Shown: positions 51,422-61,011 of the stretch, piece after piece
How positions within the stretch are numbered: position 1 is the first letter of the stretch
Layout: each line of letters starts with the position of its first letter
Notes under the pieces: model-generated
Database searches by the model: none
What the model was told of the DNA's origin: nothing
What the model saw: only the letters and a program-made list of their open reading frames with translations
Program-made: the position numbers and the translations under genes
Source of the DNA: Rhizobium sp. BK313
GTDB taxonomy: Bacteria > Pseudomonadota > Alphaproteobacteria > Rhizobiales > Rhizobiaceae
Length of the DNA: 64,000 nt
Assembly: GCF_014193655.1 (NCBI RefSeq)
Contig: NZ_JACHZQ010000010.1
Span: forward strand, 124,001-188,000
Direction of reading: 5' to 3'

Positions 51422-52070
51422 GCTCACACGATCGTCGATCGCGCAAAGCGCGTCCAACGAGTGTTTTGAATCGGTCCCTATACATCGATTCAAAACGGTG
51501 ATGGATCAGATCTTCGGCGGCGTTTGCCGACACCATCCACCGACCAAAATCTCCGCGAGATTGACAGGCGGCCATGGCTGCAATCGGTCTGTACTTTTTC
51601 TTCAATTCCGCAATCTGAATGTTCTGCGCCAAAACGGTTGTCCTCCTACCCGGTCCAGTTGCGTCATCTCCGCAGTTTCCTGCGTTCAACGCTTGGTATC
51701 CCCTTTTCTCCCCTGGCATCGAGACGATTCCTTATTGCGGCTATGAGGCGATTATGCTCCGCACGATGATGGTTATGATGGGAACAGGTGTTGCTGAGAA
51801 AGTGCGAGAGACATCGGTCGCTCCTAAGCAATTGGGGGGATGATCCGCAAAGTCGGTCAGCGAGCTCGCCGAGACTGAATGAAGAATTTGGGCCGGCACC
51901 AAAGAAGACCTGCGCGACAGGCAGAACGGTGCTGCGGTCTATCTCTAATGTCTTGATAGTCGATATGCACCCGTCAGCGGGCTCGATGTGGAGGTGTGAA
52001 CAGTACCTCGCCGCGCGCTGTCATAAACTGGTCTTGCGATCTTTCGCGTGCCAACGAACTGCGCGGCATT
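51422..52070. other. 649-bp region, no confident gene, possible relic
   Basis: Lies between the WGR gene and the end of traG. A minus-strand frame around 51500-51640 (AQNIQIAELKKKYRPIAAMA then ACQSRGDFGRWMVSANAAED) has protein-like composition but no recognisable family and no clean start, so it may be a decayed gene. A 20-base block, read once near 51450 and again in complementary form near 51480, surrounds GATTCAAAAC/GTTTTGAATC. Confidence 0.4.
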
Positions 52071-53996
52071 TCAAGGTCGTCCGACATGCCCAGAAAACCT
52101 GTTCGGCTTGACGCAGCTTGTCATATCCTGCCGTCGAAACCAGATTGCGCGCCCGCATCTAAGCGGCGGGTTTCCTGCCGTGAAGACAATCTGATCATCG
52201 GCGCGCATGCGCAGAACCTCATGCGGCTGAATCAGCGGTCTTGCCGCGAGTTGCTTTGACCGCGTCCGCGATGCTCCTCGTGACTGCGTGTTGCGGCTGA
52301 TCTGGTCGATTTCGACCGTCGTCGTGCCGCATCGACGCGAGATGTAGTCCGCCGTTTCCGGATCGTTGATGGCGGCAAAGGAAATCCAGCTCGCACTTTC
52401 GAACCATTTGCTGGTCGCGTCGCGTCCGCCGAACGCCTCCCGCAGTTGACCGATCGACTGGTAGATCATCATCAGGGTTACCCCATACTTGCGGCCGGCG
52501 TCACGGGCGGTTTCCAAAATACGCATATAGCCGAGCCGTGCGACCTCATCGAGGAGAAACAGTGCGCGTCCGTCCATCGAACCGTCGCGATTGTAAATCG
52601 CATTCAGAAAGGATCCGATGATCACGCGCGCGAGCCCTGAATGCGTCTCCAGTGTTTTCAAGTCGATGTTAATGAAGACATCGGTGGTGGGGGAGACGAT
52701 CGCATCGGTGGGGAAGCTGCAGCCCGATACAAGGGAGGCATAGTTGGGATAGGAAAGCCAATGCGTTTCCTTGATTGCGTTGGCATAGACGCCGCTGAAG
52801 GTTTCAGGCGTCATGTTGACGAAGGGTGCGACGTTCTCCCTCACGAAGGTCGACCCGGACGTATCGTAGATCCCCTGCAGTCGCTGGCGCAGTTTCGGTT
52901 CCGGTTCGGCAAGATGGATGCGGGCCTGGCGGAGCGTCTGTTGTGCTTCTTCAAAATGACCGGACAGGCAGATATCGCCAATCATCGCGGTCAGCAACTG
53001 CAATGCCGAGGTCCGGAAGAAATCCTCGCGCGAGCTGCTCATGCGTCCGCTATCGCTCATAATCCAGGATGCGACAGAGGCGATATCCTCTTCCTTGGTG
53101 CCGCCGGTTCGACCGATCCAGTCGAGAACATTGAAACCGATTTCCGGCTGCTTCGGATCGAGGACATAGATGTCGCGCCCTGCTGCTTGACGATGGTCTC
53201 GGACCATCGAGGCGACTTCGTTCGACGGATCTAGTACGACAAGCGCTCCGCCCCATTTGAGTGCCGTCGGTATTGTTACGGATGTCGTCTTGAAGCCTCC
53301 GGAGCCGGCAAAGACGATCCCGTGCGAGGACCCGAACGCGCCATCGAAACACAGCAACGGCGATTTGCCGCCAGCGCCCCAACTTCTGCGGTCATCAGCT
53401 TGGAAACGTCGATTTGCGATATCGTCCCGATCGACGCGATAGCGTTCTCCGATGACGATTCCGCCGGTTTCGGGAAATAGGCTTTGGGCCTCCGCGGGTT
53501 TCATCCAATCGGCCTCTCCGTGCATCGCGCGCCGGCCGCGAACGCGCTTTGGCTCGGATTGCGCAAAAGCGGCATTGCCAAGGATTGCCACCCGCGCGGC
53601 AAAGCCTGTCGCGACGACCACTGCGCCCACGCCGAACAGCGCCCCGGGGTCCATGTGGGAAAGGACGGCGTTGCTTGTCGGTACATGCTCGGCAAGCGCA
53701 GCCAGACGCGCTGCTTCGCGGGCCGCGGCAATGGCGGCGGTGGTCAGACCACCACCGACGACGCTACGACCGATAATCTTGACATGCAACGATCCTGCCC
53801 CGCCGAACAGGAAGAGCAAGCCTACGACGGCTGCCAGAGCGTAGGGAAGTGCGACCGCCGTTTGGACAAGCAAAGGCCTGCTTGCCGCTGTCTGCCCCCA
53901 ACCCACGATCCAATGCTCAATATTGGACGCGCCGATTGTCGCAACCACCATCAGTACCGCCGGTGCGGTCGACAAGATCGGCCTATTCGCGTTCAT
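52071..53996 (-). CDS. traG: TraG, type IV coupling protein
   Basis: 641-residue VirD4/TraG-family ATPase that links the relaxosome to the mating channel at the inner membrane. N-terminal membrane segments (about residues 10-30, 45-65, 80-95), Walker A AGSGGFKTTSV (about 233), FNVLDWIG, and Walker B ALFLLDEVARLGYM (about 485). ATG 53996 is preferred to a TTG two codons earlier. It overlaps the traD stop by about 14 bases, giving the traC-traD-traG order of Ti-type plasmids. Confidence 0.95.
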   Translation of the reverse strand: MNANRPILSTAPAVLMVVATIGASNIEHWIVGWGQTAASRPLLVQTAVALPYALAAVVGLLFLFGGAGSLHVKIIGRSVVGGGLTTAAIAAAREAARLAALAEHVPTSNAVLSHMDPGALFGVGAVVVATGFAARVAILGNAAFAQSEPKRVRGRRAMHGEADWMKPAEAQSLFPETGGIVIGERYRVDRDDIANRRFQADDRRSWGAGGKSPLLCFDGAFGSSHGIVFAGSGGFKTTSVTIPTALKWGGALVVLDPSNEVASMVRDHRQAAGRDIYVLDPKQPEIGFNVLDWIGRTGGTKEEDIASVASWIMSDSGRMSSSREDFFRTSALQLLTAMIGDICLSGHFEEAQQTLRQARIHLAEPEPKLRQRLQGIYDTSGSTFVRENVAPFVNMTPETFSGVYANAIKETHWLSYPNYASLVSGCSFPTDAIVSPTTDVFINIDLKTLETHSGLARVIIGSFLNAIYNRDGSMDGRALFLLDEVARLGYMRILETARDAGRKYGVTLMMIYQSIGQLREAFGGRDATSKWFESASWISFAAINDPETADYISRRCGTTTVEIDQISRNTQSRGASRTRSKQLAARPLIQPHEVLRMRADDQIVFTAGNPPLRCGRAIWFRRQDMTSCVKPNRFSGHVGRP

Positions 53997-54198
53997 TGCC
54001 AAGCGCCTCTGCGCCGATCGAGATCAAACGGGAGCGCTCGGTCTCGCCATTGGCCAAATTCTGTCTGAGCTCGATCAAAGCCCCCAAAATGAGCGCTCGC
54101 TTTTCATATCGGAGACCCGCTTTGACGATCAGTCCGCCGAGTTCGATTTTTTCGCGCGTGTCTCTTTTGCGCGCATCCGAAGTTGCCGTTCGCGCCAT
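53983..54198 (-). CDS. traD: TraD, conjugal transfer accessory protein
   Basis: 71 residues, the size of TraD of Ti plasmids. DTREKIELGGLIVKAGLRYE and KRALILGALIELRQNLANG are family hallmarks. I chose ATG 54198, four bases after the traC stop. The longer frame to 54273 would overlap traC. Probably part of the relaxosome at oriT. Confidence 0.9.
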   Translation of the reverse strand: MARTATSDARKRDTREKIELGGLIVKAGLRYEKRALILGALIELRQNLANGETERSRLISIGAEALGNERE

Positions 54199-54202
54199 CC
54201 GC

Positions 54203-54499
54203 TCAAGCCTCAGCAGTTTCGTCCGAACCCGGCTCAACGCCGAAGGGCGGTGTTTGCGACCCTTTTGCGGCATGGCTCAGGGATTGACTTGCGACCACTG
54301 AATCGGCTCTTCGTGGACCGAACCGCCCCGCCAATGCCTCGAACGCGGCTTGCAGATCAGTGTCATCGATTTCGACCTCTCCAAGCCCCCCCTTCAGAGC
54401 GATCCTGCCAATACGTTCGGCTTCGCGCGTTTCGGCCTGCCTCAGTTGTTCCTGTAGCTTGGTGATTTCCTCGCGGATCTTTGAGGAAGGCTTTTTCAT
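54203..54499 (-). CDS. traC: TraC, conjugal transfer accessory protein
   Basis: 98 residues: KKPSSKIREEITKLQEQLRQ (coiled coil), AETREAERIGRIALKGGLGE and VEIDDTDLQAAFEALAGRF are TraC-like. The longer open frame (to 54616) runs into the oriT region and is rejected. First gene of the traCDG operon, divergent from traA. TraC is believed to assist TraA at oriT. Confidence 0.9.
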   Translation of the reverse strand: MKKPSSKIREEITKLQEQLRQAETREAERIGRIALKGGLGEVEIDDTDLQAAFEALAGRFGPRRADSVVASQSLSHAAKGSQTPPFGVEPGSDETAEA

Positions 54500-54640
54500 T
54501 CCGATCGGTTCCTTCTTGCCGTTTGTGTTGTTGGCTGCTGACAGAGTCGGCCGGATCTTGCCGTCGATCCACTGACAGAAATGCGAGTTGGCGAAGCCAT
54601 CGCTTATGGCCATCATCCCGGCCGTTCCGAAGGAGCGGTA

Positions 54641-54675
54641 TCCAAGGGCGCAATTATACGTCGCTGGCGCGACGT
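54641..54675. other. oriT: Origin of transfer (oriT), Ti/RSF1010-type core
   Basis: In the traC-traA spacer (54500-54751) the segment CCAAGGGCGCAATTATACG runs directly into the inverted repeat ACGTCGC-TGGC-GCGACGT (54658-54675). This matches my memory of the nick-region core of Ti and related rhizobial plasmids. TraA would nick on one side of the repeat. No canonical tra box is visible in this spacer. Confidence 0.85.
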
Positions 54676-54751
54676 GCGCGTTGTCTGTGGCAACGGGAGA
54701 CCGCTTTGCCGGAACGCATCGATCCCGTCGTCGTCAGGAGCGTTCTTCACC

Positions 54752-57700
54752 GTGGCTGTCCCCCACTTCTCCGTCAGCATCGTCTCGCGCGGCTCCGGCC
54801 GCAGCGCCGTCCTGTCTGCCGCCTACCGCCATTGCGCCAGAATGGAATATGCGCGCGAGGCCCGCACGATCGACTACACCGCCAAGCAAGGATTGGCGCA
54901 TGAAGAGTTCGCTGTTCCGGACGACGCGCCGGCCTGGCTGAGGACGATGATCGCCGGTCGATCGGTCGCCGGCGCCTCGGAAGCCTTCTGGAACAGGGTC
55001 GAGACATCAGAGAAGCGCGCCGATGCCCAGCTTGCCAGGGATGTCACCATCGCGCTGCCGGCCGAGCTCTCGGCCGAGCAGAACATCGCGCTCATGCGCG
55101 ACTTCGTCAGTCGATACGTCACGGCAAAAGGCATGGTCGCCGATTGGGTCTATCACGACGCGCCGGGCAATCCGCATGTGCATCTGATGACGACGCTCAG
55201 ACCGCTGACAGAAGACGGTTTCGGCGCCAAGAGGGTAGCGGTGCTGGCGAGCGGCGGCACGCCGCTGCGCAATGATGCCGGCAAGATCGTCTACGAGATC
55301 TGGGCCGGAGATGCAGAGGCGTTCAGCGCCTTCCGCGGTGGCTGGTTCGAATGCCAGAACCAGCATCTGACACGGGCCGGTCTGGATATCCGCATCGATG
55401 GCCGCTCCTTCGAGGCGCAGGGCATCGACCTTGCCCCGACCATCCATCTCGGCGTCGGCACCAAGGCAATCGAGCGAAAGGCGGTGGTGGGCGAGCAAAA
55501 GCTTTTGCTCGAACGCCTCGCGCTGCAGGAACAGCTGCGCGCCGACAATGCAAGGCGCATCGAGCGCCATCCCGACATCGTGCTCGACCTGATCAGCCGC
55601 GAGAAGAGCGTCTTTACCGAGCGCGACGTCGCAAAGATCCTGCATCGCTATATTGATGATGCCGATCTCTTCCGATCGCTGATGGCGCGTATCCTGCAGA
55701 GCCCGCAGACGCTGCGTCTTGATCGCGACCGGATCGCATTCGGCACCGGCGCTCGCCTGCCGGCCAAGTATACGACACGCGATCTGATCCGGCTCGAAGC
55801 GGAGATGGCGAACCGGGCGATCCGGCTGTCGCAACAATCCTCGCATGCAATGGCAAAGACGGAGCTGGAGGCGACGTTCGCGCGTCATGCGCATCTATCG
55901 GAAGAGCAGAGAATGGCCATTGCCCATGTGGCCGACCGCTCGGCGATCGCCGCCGTCATCGGCCGTGCCGGCGCCGGCAAGACGACAACGATGAAGGCAG
56001 CCCGCGAGGCCTGGGAGGCGGCCGGTTACCGGGTCGTCGGCGGTGCGCTTGCCGGCAAGGCGGCCGAAGGTCTGGAGAAGGAAACAGGTATCGCCTCCCG
56101 CACACTGTCCTCCTGGGAGCTGCGCTGGAACGAGGGCAGGAACCAGCTCGACAGAAGAACGGTCTTCGTCCTCGACGAGGCCGGCATGGTCTCGTCGCGA
56201 CAAATGGCGCTCTTCGTCGAAGCCGCAACCAAGACCGGTGCCAAGCTGGTGCTGATCGGCGATCCGGAACAGCTGCAGCCGATCGAGGCGGGCGCCGCCT
56301 TCCGCTCGATTGCCGAGCGCATCGGTTATGCCGAACTGGAGACCATCTATCGTCAGCGACAGTCCTGGATGCGCGAGGCCTCGCTCGATCTGGCACGCGG
56401 CCATGTCGGCAAGGCGGTCGAGGCCTATGACGCCAACCGCAGGCTGACCGGGCCGGCGCTGAAGGCAGATGCCGTTGCCCGGCTGATTGCCGACTGGGAT
56501 CGGGATTACGATCCGGCAAAGACCACCCTGATCCTCGCGCATCTGCGTCGCGACGTGCGTCTGCTGAACGAATTGGCCCGCGCCAGGCTGGTCGAGCGCG
56601 GCCTGATCGCGGCCGGCTTTGCCTTCAGGACGCAAGAGGGGGATCGCGCATTCGCCGCAGGCGACCAGATCGTCTTTTTGAAGAACGAGGCGTCGCTCGG
56701 CGTCAAGAACGGCATGCTGGCGAAGGTGGTCGATGCCGCCCCCGGGCGCATCGTTGCCGAGATCGGCACGGGTGAGGATCGCCGACGGGTGACGGTGGAA
56801 CAACAGGTCTACGGCCATCTTGACCATGGCTATGCAACGACGATCCACAAGTCCCAGGGCGCCACCGTCGACCAGGTCAAGGTGCTGGCCTCGTTGTCGC
56901 TCGACCGGCATCTGACCTATGTTGCAATGACCCGCCATCGCGAGGATCTGCACCTTTATTACGCCACCCGTTCCTTCGCCAGGGCCGGCGGTCTCATTCA
57001 GATGTTGTCGCGCACGAATGCCAAGGAGACGACGCTCGACTATGAGCGCGCGGGCTTCTACCGCGCGGCTCTGCGCTTTGCCGAGGCCCGTGGTCTTCAC
57101 CTGCTTCAGGTGGCGCGCACCATGCTCGGCGACCGGCTCAACTGGACGCTGCGCCAGAGCCAGACCATCGCCGATCTCGGGCTTCGGCTTGCCGCGGTCG
57201 GCTCGAAGCTCGGTCTTGCGCTTTCCCCGCAACACACAAGCGCCGAGAGGCCAGAGGAGGCAAAGCCGATGGTATCGGGTATCACCACGTTTCCGACATC
57301 AATCGCGCAGGTGGTCGAGGAGAGGCTCGCGGCCGATCCGGGTCTTGCCCGGCAGTGGCAGGAGGTGTCGACGCGCTTTCATCGCATCTACGCGCAACCG
57401 GAGACGGCCTTCAGGGCCGTCAATGTTGATGCCATGGTCAAAGACAAACACGTCACCGCCACAACCCTGTTCACGATCGCAAACGAGCCCGAGCGCTTCG
57501 GTGCCCTCAAGGGAAGGACCGGTCTCTTCGCCGCTGAAGCCGACAGACAGACCCGTGAGACCGCCCGCCTCAATGTCCCCGCGCTCGCCCGCAATCTCGA
57601 GCGGTTCCTTGAAGCTCGCGTCGAGGCGGAGCGCAGATACGAGGCGGAAGAACGAGCCCTGCGGTTGCGGCGATCGATCGACATTCCGGCGCTGTCGCCG

Positions 57701-58060
57701 GCTGCCAAACACACGCTCAGCCAAGTTGGCGATGCGCTCGAGCGCAACGATCTGCCCGCCGCTCTTTCCCATGTGCCTGCCGACAAGGACGTGAAGGCGG
57801 AACTCGATCGTTTTGCCAAAGCCGTTACCGCGCGCTTCGGCGAACGCACCTTCCTTGGCATTGCCGCCAAGGATCCTGGTGGAGCGATGTTCAACAGCTT
57901 GGCATGGGGACTGACGGGCCGCCAAGTCGCGGACCTTCACACATCCTGGGGTCTGATGCGAGCGTCTCAGAGACTTGCCGCCCATGAGCGCACCGTCGAG
58001 GCGCTGCAAAAGACTGAAGCATTGCGGCCGGCGAAAACGCAAGGGATATCGATCCGATGA
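54752..58060 (+). CDS. traA: TraA, MOB_Q relaxase fused to TrwC/RecD-like helicase
   Basis: 1,102 residues, normal TraA length. N-terminal MobA/MobL relaxase (FSVSIVSRGSGRSAVLSAAY and the metal-binding GNPHVHLMTTLRP, about residue 140). The helicase half has Walker A GRAGAGKTTTMKA (about 405), DEAGMVSSRQM, GDPEQLQPIEAG and the late motif GYATTIHKSQGATVDQVKV. It nicks oriT, unwinds and pilots the transferred strand. Start is GTG 54752 with AGGAG upstream, because the family N-terminus begins there; the frame extends to 54581 through oriT. Overlaps traF (ATGA). Confidence 0.95.
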   Translation: MAVPHFSVSIVSRGSGRSAVLSAAYRHCARMEYAREARTIDYTAKQGLAHEEFAVPDDAPAWLRTMIAGRSVAGASEAFWNRVETSEKRADAQLARDVTIALPAELSAEQNIALMRDFVSRYVTAKGMVADWVYHDAPGNPHVHLMTTLRPLTEDGFGAKRVAVLASGGTPLRNDAGKIVYEIWAGDAEAFSAFRGGWFECQNQHLTRAGLDIRIDGRSFEAQGIDLAPTIHLGVGTKAIERKAVVGEQKLLLERLALQEQLRADNARRIERHPDIVLDLISREKSVFTERDVAKILHRYIDDADLFRSLMARILQSPQTLRLDRDRIAFGTGARLPAKYTTRDLIRLEAEMANRAIRLSQQSSHAMAKTELEATFARHAHLSEEQRMAIAHVADRSAIAAVIGRAGAGKTTTMKAAREAWEAAGYRVVGGALAGKAAEGLEKETGIASRTLSSWELRWNEGRNQLDRRTVFVLDEAGMVSSRQMALFVEAATKTGAKLVLIGDPEQLQPIEAGAAFRSIAERIGYAELETIYRQRQSWMREASLDLARGHVGKAVEAYDANRRLTGPALKADAVARLIADWDRDYDPAKTTLILAHLRRDVRLLNELARARLVERGLIAAGFAFRTQEGDRAFAAGDQIVFLKNEASLGVKNGMLAKVVDAAPGRIVAEIGTGEDRRRVTVEQQVYGHLDHGYATTIHKSQGATVDQVKVLASLSLDRHLTYVAMTRHREDLHLYYATRSFARAGGLIQMLSRTNAKETTLDYERAGFYRAALRFAEARGLHLLQVARTMLGDRLNWTLRQSQTIADLGLRLAAVGSKLGLALSPQHTSAERPEEAKPMVSGITTFPTSIAQVVEERLAADPGLARQWQEVSTRFHRIYAQPETAFRAVNVDAMVKDKHVTATTLFTIANEPERFGALKGRTGLFAAEADRQTRETARLNVPALARNLERFLEARVEAERRYEAEERALRLRRSIDIPALSPAAKHTLSQVGDALERNDLPAALSHVPADKDVKAELDRFAKAVTARFGERTFLGIAAKDPGGAMFNSLAWGLTGRQVADLHTSWGLMRASQRLAAHERTVEALQKTEALRPAKTQGISIR

Positions 58061-58623
58061 AACAGGATGCCGGTCTCCGTCAAACTATCCGCTCTCGCCT
58101 CCGCCTCGGGCCCATCAGCGCGATCCCCGTCGCCCTCGGCGTGATGACACTTGCCGCAATCTGCGGGTTCGCGCAGTTGCGGATCAATCTGACACCGAGC
58201 GAGCCATTGGGCCTCTGGCGCATCGTCGCTCTGAGCCGCCCGGTCGCCGTCGGGGACCAGGTTTTCGTGTGCCCGCCCCGGACCGCAACCATCGCAGAAG
58301 GCCTCAGTCGCGGCTATCTCCGGCCCGGCCTGTGTCCGGGTGGCTATACCGCGCTGATCAAGACCGTCGTCGCGATTGCCGGCGACAGGATCGAGGTCGG
58401 CTTTAACGTCAGGGTGAACGGACGCGAGGTCGCTGGTTCCATCTTGCGGTCGATTGATGGAAAAGGGCGCCCTCTCCTCCCGTCGCCGAGCGGCACCGTT
58501 CCGGCGGAAGAGGTTTTTCTCCATTCACCCTACGCCGCGTCCTGGGACTCGCGCTACTTCGGGCCGGTTCCCGCCTCCGGCATTCTCGGGCTGGCTGAGG
58601 AGGTATGGACCTATGCGCCATAA
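58057..58623 (+). CDS. traF: TraF, conjugal signal-peptidase-like protease
   Basis: 188 residues, S26-family fold. One N-terminal membrane segment (IPVALGVMTLAAICGF), catalytic Ser in LTPSEPLGLWRIV and Lys in LIKTVVAIAGDRIEV, with CPPRT and CPGGY nearby. TraF matures the pilin (TrbC) in Ti-type systems, often by cyclisation. Start overlaps the traA stop, and its end overlaps traB by 11 bases. Confidence 0.92.
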   Translation: MKQDAGLRQTIRSRLRLGPISAIPVALGVMTLAAICGFAQLRINLTPSEPLGLWRIVALSRPVAVGDQVFVCPPRTATIAEGLSRGYLRPGLCPGGYTALIKTVVAIAGDRIEVGFNVRVNGREVAGSILRSIDGKGRPLLPSPSGTVPAEEVFLHSPYAASWDSRYFGPVPASGILGLAEEVWTYAP

Positions 58624-59779
58624 TTTGATCTTGCCAGTCCTGCTGATATTCGTTGCTGGCGCGGTGGGGTCAATCGCCTGGAGCGGCAATATCCTCGCCC
58701 TTCCACTATCGCTTGCCTTCCCTGCAGCGTGGGCGATGTCGCCGAACCGCACAACTGTCTTGGTGGTGTCCGCAGCCTATTTTCTCGCAGCGTCACGCGG
58801 GCTGCCACAGGGCGTGGCGGCATTTTATGGAATCGATCTCTGGCCCGGGTTGCTTTTGTGGCTGGTCGCATCCGTTGCCTTCGTCTTTGTCCACACTGCA
58901 TTGTGGACGCAGCGAGAGGGATGGGAACAACCGTTTCGCTATCTGACCGCTGCTACGTTGATGGCGATCCCACCCTTTGGAATATTGGGATGGGCCCATC
59001 CTCTAACCGCCGCAGGCGTCCTATTTCCAACACTTGGCTGGACTGGACTTGCTGCAACCGCAGCCGGCCTGGCGATCATGACGACCCGCCACCGGCCGGC
59101 TGCTGCCTTGGCCTTTGGAGGCTTTTGGCTCTGGTCCGCCGCAAACTGGACGGATCCGACTCTACCAACGGGCTGGTATGGTGTCGATCTTCACGATGGG
59201 GCGGACCTCGGTCGGGACAACAGTCTCGAGCGTTATCGTGACTTTTCCGCAACGTTGCCAGAGGAGAGCCGGCCCGCGCACGAAATTGTTCTCCTTCCGG
59301 AAAGTTCTTTCGGTTTCTGGACGCCAACATTGGAGCGCCTTTGGCAGCGGCAACTCAGAGAGGCGGATCTGACGATTGTGGCAGGCGCATCGCTCGTCGA
59401 TGACGCCGGTTACGACAATGTCCTTGTCAGTATAACCCGAGATAGCAGCCGGATCCTTTATCGGGAGCGCATGCCCGTTCCCGGGTCGATGTGGCAGCCT
59501 TGGCGCGCTTGGACCGGAAATAGCGGCGGAGCGCATGCGTATTTCTTTGCCAATCCCATCGTCGCTGTCGGCGATTCCAGTGCTGCGCCTCTCATCTGTT
59601 ATGAACAATTGTTGGTCTGGCCGGTCCTGCAATCAATGCTTTACGATCCCGACGTCATCCTGGCCGTTGGAAATGGATGGTGGGCGAGCGAAACGTCGAT
59701 TGTCCAGATTCAGAAGGCGAGTACGCAAGCCTGGGCACGCCTCTTCAACAAGCCGCTTGTGATGGCCTTCAATAGCTGA
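58613..59779 (+). CDS. traB: TraB, conjugal transfer membrane protein (nitrilase-like C-terminus)
   Basis: 388 residues. About six N-terminal hydrophobic helices (residues 1-190), then a carbon-nitrogen hydrolase-like domain: IVLLPESSFGFW (Glu), YRERMPVPGSMWQPW (Lys replaced by Arg) and APLICYEQLLVWPVL (Cys). The layout resembles apolipoprotein N-acyltransferase. In Ti-type plasmids TraB raises transfer efficiency. ATG 58613 overlaps the traF stop. Confidence 0.9.
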   Translation: MRHNLILPVLLIFVAGAVGSIAWSGNILALPLSLAFPAAWAMSPNRTTVLVVSAAYFLAASRGLPQGVAAFYGIDLWPGLLLWLVASVAFVFVHTALWTQREGWEQPFRYLTAATLMAIPPFGILGWAHPLTAAGVLFPTLGWTGLAATAAGLAIMTTRHRPAAALAFGGFWLWSAANWTDPTLPTGWYGVDLHDGADLGRDNSLERYRDFSATLPEESRPAHEIVLLPESSFGFWTPTLERLWQRQLREADLTIVAGASLVDDAGYDNVLVSITRDSSRILYRERMPVPGSMWQPWRAWTGNSGGAHAYFFANPIVAVGDSSAAPLICYEQLLVWPVLQSMLYDPDVILAVGNGWWASETSIVQIQKASTQAWARLFNKPLVMAFNS

Positions 59780-59796
59780 ACTGGGGAAAGACCATC

Positions 59797-60402
59797 ATGG
59801 ATGCTGCCCTTCTCGCAAAATGTGCCGATCCGTCGCTCAGCAAAGCGATCGTCGAGCAGTTCGTTGCCGCTGTCGGCTCTGTTGACCCTCTCGCTGTAAC
59901 GGTGACCGTGGACGGTCGGCTGGTCCTTGTTCCCAAACCGAAGTCGCCAGACGAGGCGCTGGCGATCGTGAGGGAATATCTGGGCAGCGGCGCCGTTCGC
60001 GTCGGCATCACGCAATTTCCGGCAGGCGTTGGACTTAAGGACGCCTCGCAATTGCAGCCAGGATTGGTTGACGCCTGTGAAAACCTGCGGATGGGTACTG
60101 CGATGTTTGGCAGGGTCTTACGCATCGTCTCGAACTGGTATGGTCGTCCCCGGAACAACGATGCTTTGCCGCAAATTCTTGACGACGCATTTGATGCATG
60201 GAGAACGGGCTATTTCGAAGGCAAAAGCGTGTTTCGGGCGCAGGACCCAGAAGGATCCGTTTTTCAGCCCTCAGATGCAACGGCAAAAAGCGCCGACGCC
60301 TCCAAAGATGAGCAGCCGTCTCCCGAGCCGTGGACGTCGAAGTCTGTATTGGACAACGCCGGCATTCGGATCGACCTGTCGCGGATCGACGGCGAAAAAT
60401 GA
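59797..60402 (+). CDS. traH: TraH, conjugal transfer protein
   Basis: 201 residues. AIVEQFVAAVGSVDPLAVTV, AIVREYLGSGAVRVGITQFP (probable lytic-like fold) and FGRVLRIVSNWYG are TraH-like. Last gene of traAFBH, 17 bp after traB with GGGGAAAG as ribosome site. The C-terminal 60 residues are polar and probably disordered. The role in transfer is not essential in relatives. Confidence 0.88.
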   Translation: MDAALLAKCADPSLSKAIVEQFVAAVGSVDPLAVTVTVDGRLVLVPKPKSPDEALAIVREYLGSGAVRVGITQFPAGVGLKDASQLQPGLVDACENLRMGTAMFGRVLRIVSNWYGRPRNNDALPQILDDAFDAWRTGYFEGKSVFRAQDPEGSVFQPSDATAKSADASKDEQPSPEPWTSKSVLDNAGIRIDLSRIDGEK

Positions 60403-60709
60403 GCTGCCACAAACCGGGGCGAACTTGCACTTTCCTCTACTTGACCTTCGTCGACAATTTCATCGGCGCAACAATATTCGAAGATCGCAGGCCCAAGCGC
60501 CGACTCAGGATATGGCAGTCGTGCTCTGGCAAGTTACAAGCGCGCCTTCCTCCCGCTCGATACAATTCCCAGCACCGAGCCAGGCGAGCTGCTTGGACAA
60601 GGCCTGGAGTTGTCAGACAGGCTGTTGATAGGATGAAAGGCCGTTCATGACGAGAATTTCCAACGGCTGGTCGCATCGGCCAGGGCCACTAAAGAGACCA
60701 GCAGGCTTC
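60403..60709. other. Intergenic with a possible gene relic
   Basis: About 300 bp between traH and the XRE gene. One plus-strand frame ending near 60635 reads ALASYKRAFLPLDTIPSTEP then GELLGQGLELSDRLLIG without a start codon; it looks protein-like and may be the tail of a lost gene. No clear terminator seen. Confidence 0.35.
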
Positions 60710-60934
60710 CTAACGGTCTGAAGGCTCTTCGGGGGCAACCAGATCCATGTGACTGACACCCAGAGCCTGAGCGAGCTCGAACAGGGTAATGACCGTTGGA
60801 TTGCGACGCCCTTGTTCAAGTCCACTTAAATACTGCTGGCTGTAACCGGAACGCTCTTCCACCTCCTCCTGCGTCAGGCCTTTCTCCCGACGTAGGCGGG
60901 CAAAATTGCGGCCGACCAGTTTGCGCATGTCCAT
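60710..60934 (-). CDS. Small XRE-family HTH regulator next to traM
   Basis: 74 residues, one Cro/CI HTH: KGLTQEEVEERSGYSQQYLS then RRNPTVITLFELAQALGV. It is divergent from traM across a strong inverted repeat, so it probably represses itself and traM, adding a second control layer to the TraR/TraM quorum switch. Similar in size and predicted operator to the XRE protein at 50781. Confidence 0.85.
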   Translation of the reverse strand: MDMRKLVGRNFARLRREKGLTQEEVEERSGYSQQYLSGLEQGRRNPTVITLFELAQALGVSHMDLVAPEEPSDR

Positions 60935-60953
60935 GCCGCGAAAGATCGGCGCT

Positions 60954-60986
60954 TACATACTATAAGTTTATCAACTATAGTATGTA
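60954..60986. promoter_or_regulatory. 11-bp inverted repeat between XRE gene and traM
   Basis: TACATACTATA (60954-60964) is exactly complementary to TATAGTATGTA (60976-60986), spacer 11 bp. It lies 20 bp from the XRE start and 26 bp from traM, so a bound regulator would block both. It contains the same ACTATA/TATAGT core as the repeats at 50733. Confidence 0.7.
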
Positions 60987-61011
60987 TTTGAATCTATACT
61001 CGTTTGGAAAT

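Noticed and set aside
54500..54751. Extended TraA and TraC starts within the divergent spacer
   Set aside because: Both would translate through the oriT core; internal starts match the families' usual N-termini.
55895..57235. 446-residue minus-strand ORF inside traA
   Set aside because: Antisense shadow of the TraA helicase domain; no recognisable protein.
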